The notes under the pieces were generated by a model. That model was given only the letters and a program-made list of their open reading frames with translations. It ran no database searches and had not been told where the DNA came from. From the NCBI GenBank assembly GCA_964563105.1, contig CAZLXM010000083.1, positions 1-17,612 on the forward strand: a stretch of DNA of 17,612 bases, given 5' to 3'. Each line of letters opens with the position of its first letter. Position 1 is the stretch's first letter. This document shows, in pieces, positions 1 to 6,973 of the stretch. The DNA comes from CAYVTV01 sp964563105. GTDB taxonomy: Bacteria > Bacteroidota > Bacteroidia > Bacteroidales > GCA-2748055. Position numbers and translations under genes: made by a program.

Positions 1-604
1 CAGCCGTACTTAATCCTCTGTCTTTTAATACTTTTTTCAAGGCATGAAACACTTCAGTTCCCATTCGAAGTCCTTCACGAAACGAGGTTGCACCAACAGG
101 ACGTATCATAAATTCCTGGAAAGCAATGGGTGCATCTGAATGTGATCCGCCGTTAATAATATTCATCATTGGGACCGGAAGAACTTTTGCATTAGAACCA
201 CCGATATAACGATATAGGGGCAGGTCATGATATTGAGCTGCTGCTTTTGCAACTGCAAGAGATACACCAAGAATCGCGTTAGCTCCAAGTTTACTTTTTG
301 TTTTGGTCCCATCAAGTAAAATCATTTTTTTATCAACCCCTGCCTGATCCAGTGCATCGAAACCTATTATTTCTTTGGAGATAATTGCATTGACATTTTC
401 TACCGCTTTAAGGACTCCCTTTCCACCATAGCGACTTTTATCACCGTCTCTAAGTTCAAGTGCTTCATTTTCACCGGTAGATGCACCGGATGGAACAGCG
501 GCGCGGCCAATAAATCCGGAGGCAAGTGTAACTTCTACTTCAACAGTTGGATTTCCGCGTGAGTCAAGTATTTCACGTGCATGTATATCAATGATTTGTC
601 CCAT
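1..604 (-). CDS. eno: Enolase (phosphopyruvate hydratase), N-terminal part, cut by the window edge
   Basis: Enolase interconverts 2-phosphoglycerate and phosphoenolpyruvate in cytosolic glycolysis. The frame opens at an ATG at 604 and runs uninterrupted to base 1, giving 201 residues of an enzyme that is usually about 430. The start MGQIIDIHAREILDSRGNPT matches the family N-terminus. SGASTG at 39-44 is the mobile loop with the Mg-binding Ser42. The NIINGGSHSDAPIAFQEF segment (148-165) holds His155 and Glu164, which correspond to the active-site His and Glu of the family. The SHSDAPIAFQ form of that segment is typical of Bacteroidota. The C-terminal barrel with the catalytic Lys is outside the window. 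The gene lies 32 bases behind rplQ with no visible terminator between them, so it may be read from the ribosomal operon. No Shine-Dalgarno sequence precedes it. Confidence 0.96.
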   Translation of the reverse strand, partial: MGQIIDIHAREILDSRGNPTVEVEVTLASGFIGRAAVPSGASTGENEALELRDGDKSRYGGKGVLKAVENVNAIISKEIIGFDALDQAGVDKKMILLDGTKTKSKLGANAILGVSLAVAKAAAQYHDLPLYRYIGGSNAKVLPVPMMNIINGGSHSDAPIAFQEFMIRPVGATSFREGLRMGTEVFHALKKVLKDRGLSTA

Positions 605-636
605 AACAATTAATTTTTATAATTTTAAGATATTCC

Positions 637-1347
637 TTATTCTTTTACTTCTTCTGTCTCTGAAGATCCAGGTTCATCCTTTTCTTGCAGAATATTATTA
701 CTATTCCCGTCAGTCATTACTGATTCAGAACTAAGGGAATCAGTTGCAACTGAATTTCCGCCATCTGCAACATCATCTGGCACTTCAGCTTCTTTCTCAA
801 CAATTCCGCTATCTTCTACTTCCTTTTTCACTTCAGCAGACTCTATTATATCTTTTTTCTCTTCGCTTACAGCAGTCTTTTCTTCAGCTGCAACAGAGGA
901 AACTGCAGGCTTATCCTGATCTTTCTTTTTTGATCCTCTTCTTCTTCTTCCCGCTTTTGGTTTTGCAATTGTTTCGGCCAGCATATTCTCATTAAAATCA
1001 ACCAGCTCAATTATACACATTTCGGCACTATCTCCCAGACGTGTACCCAGTTTTAATAACCTGGTATATCCTCCTGGCCTGTCATGGACTTTTACTGCAA
1101 CCTCACGAAATAATTCAGTTACCGCTTCTTTATTTTGAAGATGACTAAAGACAACCCTTCTTGAATGAGTGGTATCTTCTTTTGATTTTGTTATTAAAGG
1201 CTCAACATAAGTCCGTAAAGCCTTAGCTTTGGCTGTAGTTGTCTCAATCCTTTTATGCAGGATCAATGATGCTGCCATATTAGCAAGCATTGCATTTCTG
1301 TGAGCACTTTTTCTTCCTAAATGATTGAAACTCTTCCTGTGTCTCAT
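637..1347 (-). CDS. rplQ: 50S ribosomal protein L17 (bL17) with a long acidic C-terminal tail
   Basis: L17 binds 23S rRNA near the exit side of the large subunit. Residues 1-119 are the conserved core: it begins MRHRKSFNHLGRK, continues with AMLANMAASL, and ends in the RPGGYTRLLKLGTRLGD and AEMCIIELVDFNE stretches. Residues 129-142 form a basic patch (KPKAGRRRRGSKKK). Residues 145-236 are low-complexity, with 27 Asp/Glu against 9 Lys and no recognisable domain. The total of 236 residues is well above the roughly 120-165 usual for L17; members of Bacteroidota often carry some extension, but this one is long. The reading frame is clean and ends just before eno, so the tail is not an obvious frameshift product. 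The gene starts 6 bases after rpoA stops. Confidence 0.97.
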   Translation of the reverse strand: MRHRKSFNHLGRKSAHRNAMLANMAASLILHKRIETTTAKAKALRTYVEPLITKSKEDTTHSRRVVFSHLQNKEAVTELFREVAVKVHDRPGGYTRLLKLGTRLGDSAEMCIIELVDFNENMLAETIAKPKAGRRRRGSKKKDQDKPAVSSVAAEEKTAVSEEKKDIIESAEVKKEVEDSGIVEKEAEVPDDVADGGNSVATDSLSSESVMTDGNSNNILQEKDEPGSSETEEVKE

Positions 1348-1353
1348 TTTATA

Positions 1354-2346
1354 TTATTCCTTGTCTAATTTGTATTTACTAGTATCCATCCCGAAGTTCA
1401 GATTCATTGAACCCAGTAATTCTTCGAGTTCTGCAAGCGATTTTTTACCAAAATTCCTGAATTTGAGCAGATCATTTTTATTAAATTTGACCAGATCAAA
1501 TAATGTTTCTACCTCGGCAGCTTTCAGACAGTTTAATGCCCTGACTGAAAGGTCGAGATCAACAAGTTTTGTCTTTAAAAGTTGACGCATATGCAGGATT
1601 TCCTCGTCAAATTCATCAGTCATAAATTTCTCATCCGTATCAAGCGTTATCTTTTCATCTGAAAATAACATAAAATGGTAGATCAGGATTTTAGCTGCTT
1701 CTTTCAATGCATCTTTGGGATGAATGGATCCATCTGTATTTAGCTGAATGATAAGTTTTTCATAATCTGTTTTTTGTTCTACACGATAGTCTTCAACAGA
1801 GAACTGAACATTTTTTATGGGTGTAAAAATAGAATCTATACTAATAAGCCCAAATTCGTGTTCAACCGGTTTATTTTCTTCAGAAGAAACATAACCCCTT
1901 CCCTTATTTATATATAATTCCATATGCAGCTTAACATCAGGTTCCATTCTGCAAATAACATGTTCAGTATTCAGAACTTTGAATCCGCTAAGAAAACGAT
2001 TAAGATCTCCTGCCTTAAATGTTTCCTGACCACTAATTGTAACCGTAATTTTCTCATCATTAAGGTCTTCAATTTGTCTTTTAAACCTTATTTGTTTGAT
2101 ATTAAGGATTATTTGTGTAACATCTTCCATTACTCCGGTTATAGTAGAAAACTCATGTTCAACTCCGTCGATCTTAATATTTGTTATTGCGAATCCTTCC
2201 AATGATGAAAGTAGTATCCTCCTGAGCGCATTTCCAACAGTGATGCCATACCCTGGTTCAAGAGGACGAAACTCGAATTTACCGTAATGATCATCGGCTT
2301 CGAGCATTATAACCTTATCAGGTTTCTGAAATGCTAATATTGCCAT
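1354..2346 (-). CDS. rpoA: DNA-directed RNA polymerase subunit alpha
   Basis: The alpha subunit dimerises to seed RNA polymerase assembly, and its C-terminal domain contacts promoter DNA and activators. The 330-residue length is normal. The N-terminal domain (about 1-230) shows the dimerisation motif GNALRRILLSSLEG (38-51). An acidic linker (about 235-250) follows. The C-terminal domain (about 262-320) contains LDLSVRALNCLKAAEVETLF, in which Arg269 corresponds to the DNA-contacting Arg265 of E. coli, and then FGKKSLAELEELL. The gene follows rpsD by 5 bases and precedes rplQ by 6, the classical alpha-operon order. No Shine-Dalgarno sequence is present, and an A-rich run stands before the ATG. 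Confidence 0.98.
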   Translation of the reverse strand: MAILAFQKPDKVIMLEADDHYGKFEFRPLEPGYGITVGNALRRILLSSLEGFAITNIKIDGVEHEFSTITGVMEDVTQIILNIKQIRFKRQIEDLNDEKITVTISGQETFKAGDLNRFLSGFKVLNTEHVICRMEPDVKLHMELYINKGRGYVSSEENKPVEHEFGLISIDSIFTPIKNVQFSVEDYRVEQKTDYEKLIIQLNTDGSIHPKDALKEAAKILIYHFMLFSDEKITLDTDEKFMTDEFDEEILHMRQLLKTKLVDLDLSVRALNCLKAAEVETLFDLVKFNKNDLLKFRNFGKKSLAELEELLGSMNLNFGMDTSKYKLDKE

Positions 2347-2351
2347 TTTTT

Positions 2352-2957
2352 TTATTTTGAATATAATTCTACTATTAACTGTTCCCTGATATTTTCAGGA
2401 ATATCACTTCTTTCAGGAAATGATAAATATTTCCCTGTCATCATCTGTGGATCCCATTCCAGCCAGGATGCAACTGAACGCCGTGAAGACAGAGAATCAC
2501 CAATAACTTCAAGGGATTTTGATTTTTCTCTTACACTAACAATATCTCCTGGCTTCAAAGAATAAGATGGTATATTAACAACGTTTCCGTTAACCATAAT
2601 ATGTCTGTGTGTAACCAACTGGCGTGCGGCAGCACGTGAAGGAGCAATTCCAAGGCGATATACAATATTATCAAGCCTGGATTCTAAAAGCTGAAGAAGA
2701 ATTTCCCCCTTAATACCTTTACTCCTGGAAGCTTTATCGAAGAGGTTTCTAAATTGTCTCTCCAGTACTCCGTATGTATATTTAGCTTTTTGTTTTTCCA
2801 GAAGCTGTATCCCATATTCTGAAGTTTTACGTCTTCTCTTATTCTGCCCGTGTTGTCCGGGAGGATAGTTTTTCTTTTCAAAATGTTTATCTGCTCCAAA
2901 AATTGGATCACCGAATTTTCTTGCAATCCTTGATCTGGGTCCTGTATATCTCGCCAT
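2352..2957 (-). CDS. rpsD: 30S ribosomal protein S4 (uS4), zinc-free form
   Basis: S4 is a primary 16S rRNA binder that nucleates the 5' domain of the small subunit and helps keep decoding accurate. The protein has 201 residues, normal length. The N-terminal segment (1-45, with the YPPGQHGQNKRRRKTSEYG region) lacks the cysteine knuckle of zinc-type S4. The S4 RNA-binding fold begins near 92 with SRLDNIVYRLGIAPSRAAAR and continues through HRHIMVNGNVVNIPSY to about residue 150. In some bacteria S4 represses its own operon through a leader pseudoknot; I saw no such structure here. The ATG at 2957 gives the canonical MARYTGP start, 21 bases after rpsK. Confidence 0.98.
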   Translation of the reverse strand: MARYTGPRSRIARKFGDPIFGADKHFEKKNYPPGQHGQNKRRRKTSEYGIQLLEKQKAKYTYGVLERQFRNLFDKASRSKGIKGEILLQLLESRLDNIVYRLGIAPSRAAARQLVTHRHIMVNGNVVNIPSYSLKPGDIVSVREKSKSLEVIGDSLSSRRSVASWLEWDPQMMTGKYLSFPERSDIPENIREQLIVELYSK

Positions 2958-2978
2958 TTATATATTTATTTTCTAAAA

Positions 2979-3368
2979 TTAAACTCTTCTTCTTTTAGGT
3001 GGACGGCAACCATTATGTGGCATAGGTGTAACATCAATGATCTCAGTTACTTCTATACCGGCAGTATGAATGGTCCTGATTGCTGATTCACGGCCTGAAC
3101 CCGGACCTTTAACATATACTTTTACTTTTCGCAATCCCATATCAAGAGCGGTTTTTGCAGCATCCTGAGCTGCCATCTGAGCTGCATAGGGAGTATTTTT
3201 TTTGGAACCTCTGAAACCCATTTTTCCGGCTGATGCCCATGATATTACCTGACCGGCGCTATTGGTCAGAGAGATAATAATATTATTAAACGAAGCATGT
3301 ATATGTGCCTGTCCAATTGGGTCAACATTAACAACTTTCTTTTTTGACGTGCCTGTCTTTTTTGCCAT
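2979..3368 (-). CDS. rpsK: 30S ribosomal protein S11 (uS11)
   Basis: S11 sits on the platform of the 30S subunit next to the mRNA exit and interacts with S18 and S21. The protein has 129 residues. After a basic N-terminus (MAKKTGTSKKK), the conserved core AHIHASFNNIIISLT starts at 21. The family signature runs from 88 (KGPGSGRESAIRTI) to the invariant end DVTPMPHNGCRPPKRRRV. The gene stands between rpsM (11 bases upstream) and rpsD (21 bases downstream), as in other alpha operons. In Bacteroidota the S6-S18-S21 neighbourhood of S11 is reported to sequester the anti-Shine-Dalgarno sequence of 16S rRNA, which fits the scarcity of such signals in this window. Confidence 0.98.
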   Translation of the reverse strand: MAKKTGTSKKKVVNVDPIGQAHIHASFNNIIISLTNSAGQVISWASAGKMGFRGSKKNTPYAAQMAAQDAAKTALDMGLRKVKVYVKGPGSGRESAIRTIHTAGIEVTEIIDVTPMPHNGCRPPKRRRV

Positions 3369-3379
3369 CTTAATTAATC

Positions 3380-3757
3380 TTATTTAGTTGCTTTCTTTTT
3401 ATTTGCTACAGTTTTTTTCCTTCCTTTCCGGGTCCTTGCATTATTCTTTGTACTCTGTCCTCTTACAGGTAATCCCGACCGATGACGGATTCCGCGATAA
3501 CATCCTATATCCATCAATCGTTTAATATTCATCTGAACTATTGACCTCAGCTCTCCTTCCACTTTATATTCCTCATTAATAACCCGGCGAATCTCACTGA
3601 TCTGACTGTCAGTCCAGTCTTTAACCTTTATTTCCTGGTCAACTCCGGCTTTACGCAGTATTGTGCGTGCGGCACTTCTGCCTATACCGAAAATATATGT
3701 GAGCCCGATCTCACCTCTTTTATTTTTTGGCAAATCAACGCCAACAATTCTAGCCAT
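3380..3757 (-). CDS. rpsM: 30S ribosomal protein S13 (uS13)
   Basis: S13 lies in the head of the 30S subunit, forms intersubunit bridges with L5, and touches the P-site tRNA with its C-terminal tail. The protein has 125 residues and begins MARIVGVDLPKNKRGEIGL. A helix-two-turn-helix region follows (YIFGIGRSAARTIL, 21-34). The signature GCYRGIRHRSGLPVRGQSTK starts at 85, and the Lys-rich tail after 112 (KGRKKTVANKKKATK) is the tRNA-contacting extension. The 30-base spacer to rpmJ is very AT-rich and shows no convincing regulatory element. Confidence 0.98.
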   Translation of the reverse strand: MARIVGVDLPKNKRGEIGLTYIFGIGRSAARTILRKAGVDQEIKVKDWTDSQISEIRRVINEEYKVEGELRSIVQMNIKRLMDIGCYRGIRHRSGLPVRGQSTKNNARTRKGRKKTVANKKKATK

Positions 3758-3787
3758 ATCTTGCTTTAATTATAAATCATAAATTAA

Positions 3788-3904
3788 TTAACCCTGTCTT
3801 TGTTTGAATCTGGGATTCTTTTTATTAATAACATATAATCGTCCTTTTCTTCTTACGATTTTACAGCTTCCACTGCGTTTCTTTACTGATGCTCTTACCT
3901 TCAT
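3788..3904 (-). CDS. rpmJ: 50S ribosomal protein L36 (bL36), zinc-free form, 38 residues
   Basis: L36 is the smallest large-subunit protein and packs into 23S rRNA close to the L7/L12 stalk base. The frame opens at an ATG at 3904 and ends in TAA at 3788-3790. It begins MKVRASVKKRSGSCKIVRRK and ends NPRFKQRQG, which is the whole family length. Zinc-type L36 has ligands near positions 11, 14, 27 and 33. Here these positions are Ser11, Cys14, Asn27 and Phe33, so no zinc ribbon can form. That is the common C-minus form of Bacteroidota. The gene sits 7 bases after infA and 30 before rpsM, its usual place. Confidence 0.96.
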   Translation of the reverse strand: MKVRASVKKRSGSCKIVRRKGRLYVINKKNPRFKQRQG

Positions 3905-3911
3905 TTTATTA

Positions 3912-4130
3912 TTATTTGTATCTAAAAGATATTCTTCCTTTTGATAAATCATATGGTGACATTTCCACTTTCACTCTGTCACCAGGCAATAGTTTAATAT
4001 AATGCATTCGCATTTTACCGGATATATGGGCAGTTATTATATGCCCATTTTCCAGCTCAACCCTGAACATTGCATTTGACAATGCTTCAGTTATAACTCC
4101 GTCCTGCTCTATAGAGGGTTGTTTTGCCAT
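3912..4130 (-). CDS. infA: Translation initiation factor IF-1
   Basis: IF-1 blocks the A site of the 30S subunit during initiation and works with IF-2 and IF-3. The protein has 72 residues, the standard length. It is a single OB fold of the S1 type: EQDGVITEALSNAMFRVELENGH (8-30) gives the first strands, AHISGKMRMHYIKLLPGDRV (34-53) carries the conserved rRNA-contacting loop, and MSPYDLSKGRISFRYK closes the barrel. The gene follows map by 6 bases and precedes rpmJ by 7, the usual secY-map-infA-rpmJ arrangement. No Shine-Dalgarno sequence precedes it. Confidence 0.98.
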   Translation of the reverse strand: MAKQPSIEQDGVITEALSNAMFRVELENGHIITAHISGKMRMHYIKLLPGDRVKVEMSPYDLSKGRISFRYK

Positions 4131-4136
4131 ATATTT

Positions 4137-4911
4137 TTACTTAATACTATTTATTTGTTCTTCAATATATCTAAATGTTGAGAGGATATCAGGTTTACTG
4201 TTATCAACAGCAACAGCCAGCTCAAAATGAGCTGAAGGCAACTTATCAGCCGTACGTATTGTCCATCCGTCATTCTCCTGAAAGATATGTCTTTTACCCA
4301 TATTTATCATGGGCTCAATACATATAACCATACCTTTTTGTAATTTTACACCTGTACCTTTTCTTCCATAATTAGGCACTTCAGGTTCTTCATGTAAATT
4401 TTTACCTATACCATGCCCTACCAATTCTCTAACAACACTGTAACCAGCTTTTTCACAGTAAGACTGAATTGCGAAACCAATGTCTCCGGTTCTGGATCCG
4501 GCTACTGCTTTTTCCACTCCAAGATATAATGATTCTCTGGTAACTTCCATTAATTTTTTGATCCCGGTGCTAACCTCACCAACGCCAAAAGTATAAGCGC
4601 TATCACCATAATATCCGTCAAGGACCACTCCGCAATCAATCGATATCAAATCTCCTTCTTTCAATTCATATTGTGAAGGAATCCCGTGAACGATCTGTGC
4701 GTTTACTGAAGTGCAAAGTGTTTTAGGGTAACCCCTGTATCCCAGAAATCCGGGTATTGCTTTATTATCTCGTATAAACTCNNNNNNNNNNAAGTTTATC
4801 AGTGCTAATCCCTGGATAAATATATTTTGCAACTTCAGCGAGTGTCTTTGAGACCAATAAATTACTGGCTCTCAATTTTTCTATCTCTTCTGTTGTTTTT
4901 ATATAAATCAT
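4137..4911 (-). CDS. map: Methionine aminopeptidase type I, interrupted by a ten-N assembly gap
   Basis: This cytosolic dinuclear-metal enzyme removes the initiator Met from nascent proteins. The true start is the ATG at 4911: 40 codons from MIYIKTTEEIEKLRASNLLV to GISTDKL run exactly to the N block at 4782-4791. The frame resumes with EFIRDNKAIPGFLGYRGYP at 4781 and gives 214 more residues. Ten Ns shift the frame by one. By my recollection of family members about five residues are missing, which would make a protein of about 259 residues. Visible motifs are HGIP, the metal ligands Asp in SIDCG and Asp in YGDSAYTF, His in VGHGIG, Glu in CIEPM, and Glu in HFELAVAV, where E. coli has an EHT sequence. 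AGGAAG lies 7 bases before the ATG, a partial Shine-Dalgarno sequence. The gene follows secY directly, without adk. Confidence 0.93.
4782..4791. other. Ten-N assembly gap inside map
   Basis: Ten undetermined bases interrupt map. The two flanks are both good methionine aminopeptidase sequence but lie in different frames, so the block cannot represent the real number of bases. A multiple of three is required, and about 15 bases are expected from family alignment by memory. It looks like a placeholder of arbitrary length that joins two contigs. Confidence 0.95.
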
Positions 4912-4935
4912 CAAAGAACTTCCTATAAGACAGAA

Positions 4936-6264
4936 TTATATTGCAACACCTCCGGTTCTGCCTTTAATTCTTCCGGATTTCATCAGACCATCATAATGTC
5001 TCATCAACAAATAACTCTCTATTTGTTGCAGAGTATCCAGGATAACACCAACAAGTATTAATAGCGAAGTCCCGCCATAGAACTGTGCAAACTTGTTATT
5101 AACTCCTGCAATCATTGCAAATGCAGGTAAAATAGCAACAAATGCAAGAAAAAATGATCCTGGCAGAGTAATGCGTGACATTACTGTATCAAGAAATTCA
5201 ACCGTTTTCCTTCCGGGTTTAATCCCTGGAATAAATCCCCCGTTCTTTTTCATATCTTCTGCCATCTGAACAGGATTTATTGTAACTGCCGTATAAAAGT
5301 AGGTAAACAATATTATAAGGATTGCAAATACAAAGTTATACCAGAACCCCTGCATGTTAGCGAAGGCGGCAGCAAAACCGGTCATGGCTTCAGAGTCAGC
5401 AAATCCGGCAACAGTTATCGGGATAAACATTAATGCCTGTGCAAAAATAATAGGCATAACTCCGGCAGCATTAACTTTAAGTGGGATATATTGACGAACA
5501 CCGCCATATTGTTTATTGCCAACTATTCGTTTTGCATATTGAACAGGTATTCTTCTGGTTCCCTGTACCAGAAGAATTGTTCCCATAAATATAAAGAAAA
5601 GAAATACTATTTCCACAAGAAATGCTACCAGGCCACCTCCTTGTTGTTCAAGACGTGATCCGAACTCGGCAATGATTGCAAATGGTAATCGTGCAATTAT
5701 ACCGATCATTATTATAAGAGATATTCCATTTCCTATTCCTTTATCGGTAATCCTTTCCCCCAGCCACATTACAAACATTGTCCCTGCAGTGAGAATGATC
5801 ATTGCAGCAATATTTGAGAAACCGGGAGTATATGCATCCGGAGCCTGGGCCCTGAGGTTTGCGAGATATCCCGGAGCTTGTAATAAAAGAATTCCTAATG
5901 TCAGATAACGGGTAATCTGATTAAGTTTTCTTCTTCCACTTTCACCTTCTTTCTGTAATTTCTGAAAATATGGAACTGCAATACCTAACAATTGTATAAC
6001 AATAGAAGCTGAAATATAAGGCATTATTCCAAGGGCAAAAACTGATGCATTTGAAAAAGCGCCTCCACTGAAAATATCAAGAAGACCGAGAATTCCTTTA
6101 GACGTCTGAGATTTTAACCCTTCCAGTGCAGCAGGATTAATTCCGGGCAAAACAACCTGTGCACCAATCCGGTATACTAAAAGCAATGCAAGAGTATAAA
6201 GGATCCTTTCTTTCAGCTCCTCAATTTTAAAAATATTTCTTATAGTTTCAATGAATGCTTTCAT
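4936..6264 (-). CDS. secY: Protein translocase subunit SecY
   Basis: SecY is the pore of the Sec translocon in the inner membrane, where it works with SecE, SecG and SecA or with the ribosome. The protein has 442 residues and many hydrophobic segments, consistent with ten transmembrane helices (for example 20-40, 117-137, 151-170, 180-200, 212-234, 266-288, 308-330, 368-388 and 398-415). The plug region follows GILGLLDIFSGGAFSNASVF (57-76). Family motifs are ERITDKGIGNGISL (170-183), KVNAAGVMPIIFA (263-275) and GGFIPGIKPG (342-351). The cytoplasmic C-terminus is LLMRHYDGLMKSGRIKGR. The gene ends the spc segment after rplO with a 45-base spacer, and map follows 24 bases later. Confidence 0.98.
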   Translation of the reverse strand: MKAFIETIRNIFKIEELKERILYTLALLLVYRIGAQVVLPGINPAALEGLKSQTSKGILGLLDIFSGGAFSNASVFALGIMPYISASIVIQLLGIAVPYFQKLQKEGESGRRKLNQITRYLTLGILLLQAPGYLANLRAQAPDAYTPGFSNIAAMIILTAGTMFVMWLGERITDKGIGNGISLIIMIGIIARLPFAIIAEFGSRLEQQGGGLVAFLVEIVFLFFIFMGTILLVQGTRRIPVQYAKRIVGNKQYGGVRQYIPLKVNAAGVMPIIFAQALMFIPITVAGFADSEAMTGFAAAFANMQGFWYNFVFAILIILFTYFYTAVTINPVQMAEDMKKNGGFIPGIKPGRKTVEFLDTVMSRITLPGSFFLAFVAILPAFAMIAGVNNKFAQFYGGTSLLILVGVILDTLQQIESYLLMRHYDGLMKSGRIKGRTGGVAI

Positions 6265-6309
6265 TCCGTTTTAGTTATAACAGGTTTTTATAAAATTTCA
6301 TCTCCCAAA

Positions 6310-6756
6310 TTATACTATCTCAGTTGTCCCTCCCATAGTTTCTATAATTTCTTTTGCCTTTTTAGAGAAAGCATGGGCTTTCACGGATAGTTTTAATGTC
6401 AAAGTGCCATTTCCCAGAATTTTTACTTGCGAATTTCCTGAAATAAGGCCAGCTTCTATAAAAGTATTAATATCAAAGCTGTCAATTTTCTTTTTATTGG
6501 CAATATCTTCGAGTGTACTGATATTAATTGCTTTAAACTCTTTTCTGTTTATATTGGTAAAACCATATTTCGGTATTCTTCTTTGTAAGGGCATTTGTCC
6601 GCCTTCGTGTCCTTTTTTCCTGGAATATCCTGATCTTGACTGCTGGCCTTTATGTCCTCTTGTAGAAGTCCCGCCTCTTCCTGATCCCTGACCTCTTCCC
6701 AGCCGTTTTCTGCTTTTAGTTGATCCTTTTGCCGGTTTTAAATTACTTAAATCCAT
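6310..6756 (-). CDS. rplO: 50S ribosomal protein L15 (uL15)
   Basis: L15 is a late-assembling protein whose long N-terminal arm threads into 23S rRNA. The protein has 148 residues. It starts MDLSNLKPAKGSTKSRKRLG, and the Gly/Arg-rich arm up to about 65 (GRGQGSGRGGTSTRGHKGQQ, then KKGHEGGQMPLQRRIPKYGF) matches the family. The globular part carries the C-terminal signature region VKILGNGTLTLKLSVKAHAF and ends in IIETMGGTTEIV. It lies between rpmD (20 bases) and secY (45 bases). Confidence 0.98.
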   Translation of the reverse strand: MDLSNLKPAKGSTKSRKRLGRGQGSGRGGTSTRGHKGQQSRSGYSRKKGHEGGQMPLQRRIPKYGFTNINRKEFKAINISTLEDIANKKKIDSFDINTFIEAGLISGNSQVKILGNGTLTLKLSVKAHAFSKKAKEIIETMGGTTEIV

Positions 6757-6776
6757 TTCTATTATTTTTACTGTAC

Positions 6777-6959
6777 TTAATTTATTTCCTCGACTTTTAC
6801 CAGATGGTAAACTTTCCTGATCATGCCTTTTATCTGGGGATTATCTTCTTTTATTACCGGATTATTCATTTTTTTCAATCCCAGGGCATCCAAAGTCTTT
6901 TTTTGTCTTTCGGTGCTGCCTATTCTGCTTTTAACCTGAGTTATTTTAATCTTTGCCAT
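6777..6959 (-). CDS. rpmD: 50S ribosomal protein L30 (uL30)
   Basis: L30 is a small protein of the large subunit, bound near 5S rRNA and domain II of 23S rRNA. The 60-residue protein shows the bacterial short form: MAKIKITQVKSRIGSTERQK, then TLDALGLKKMNNPV, then MIRKVYHLVKVEE. The gene sits between rpsE (14 bases) and rplO (20 bases), its standard place. Several bacterial lineages lack L30, so its presence here is informative. Confidence 0.97.
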   Translation of the reverse strand: MAKIKITQVKSRIGSTERQKKTLDALGLKKMNNPVIKEDNPQIKGMIRKVYHLVKVEEIN

Positions 6960-6973
6960 TATATTAGCGAATT

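Noticed and set aside
744..995. Plus-strand open frame rich in Leu, Gln and Phe
   Set aside because: It is the antisense shadow of the Glu/Lys/Ser-rich rplQ tail, and the composition explains the lack of stops. No family resemblance or start signal.
2684..2926. Second minus-strand frame of 80 residues inside rpsD
   Set aside because: It lies wholly within rpsD in another frame, has no start signal or recognisable domain, and the rpsD frame is clearly the real one.
3758..3787. Partial palindrome with TTAATT/AATTAA arms in the rpmJ-rpsM spacer
   Set aside because: Only six A/T pairs around a ten-base loop; not distinguishable from chance and without a T-run that would suggest a terminator.
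4137..4832. map starting at the Met at 4832
   Set aside because: The residues before the N block in this frame do not match the family, while the frame from 4911 gives the conserved N-terminus. The 4832 start arises only from the frame shift caused by ten Ns.
6275..6301. Eight-codon upstream frame in the rplO-secY spacer, possibly a leader peptide for secY
   Set aside because: Its GGGAG lies too close to the ATG to act as a Shine-Dalgarno sequence, and short frames like this are expected by chance in AT-rich spacers.
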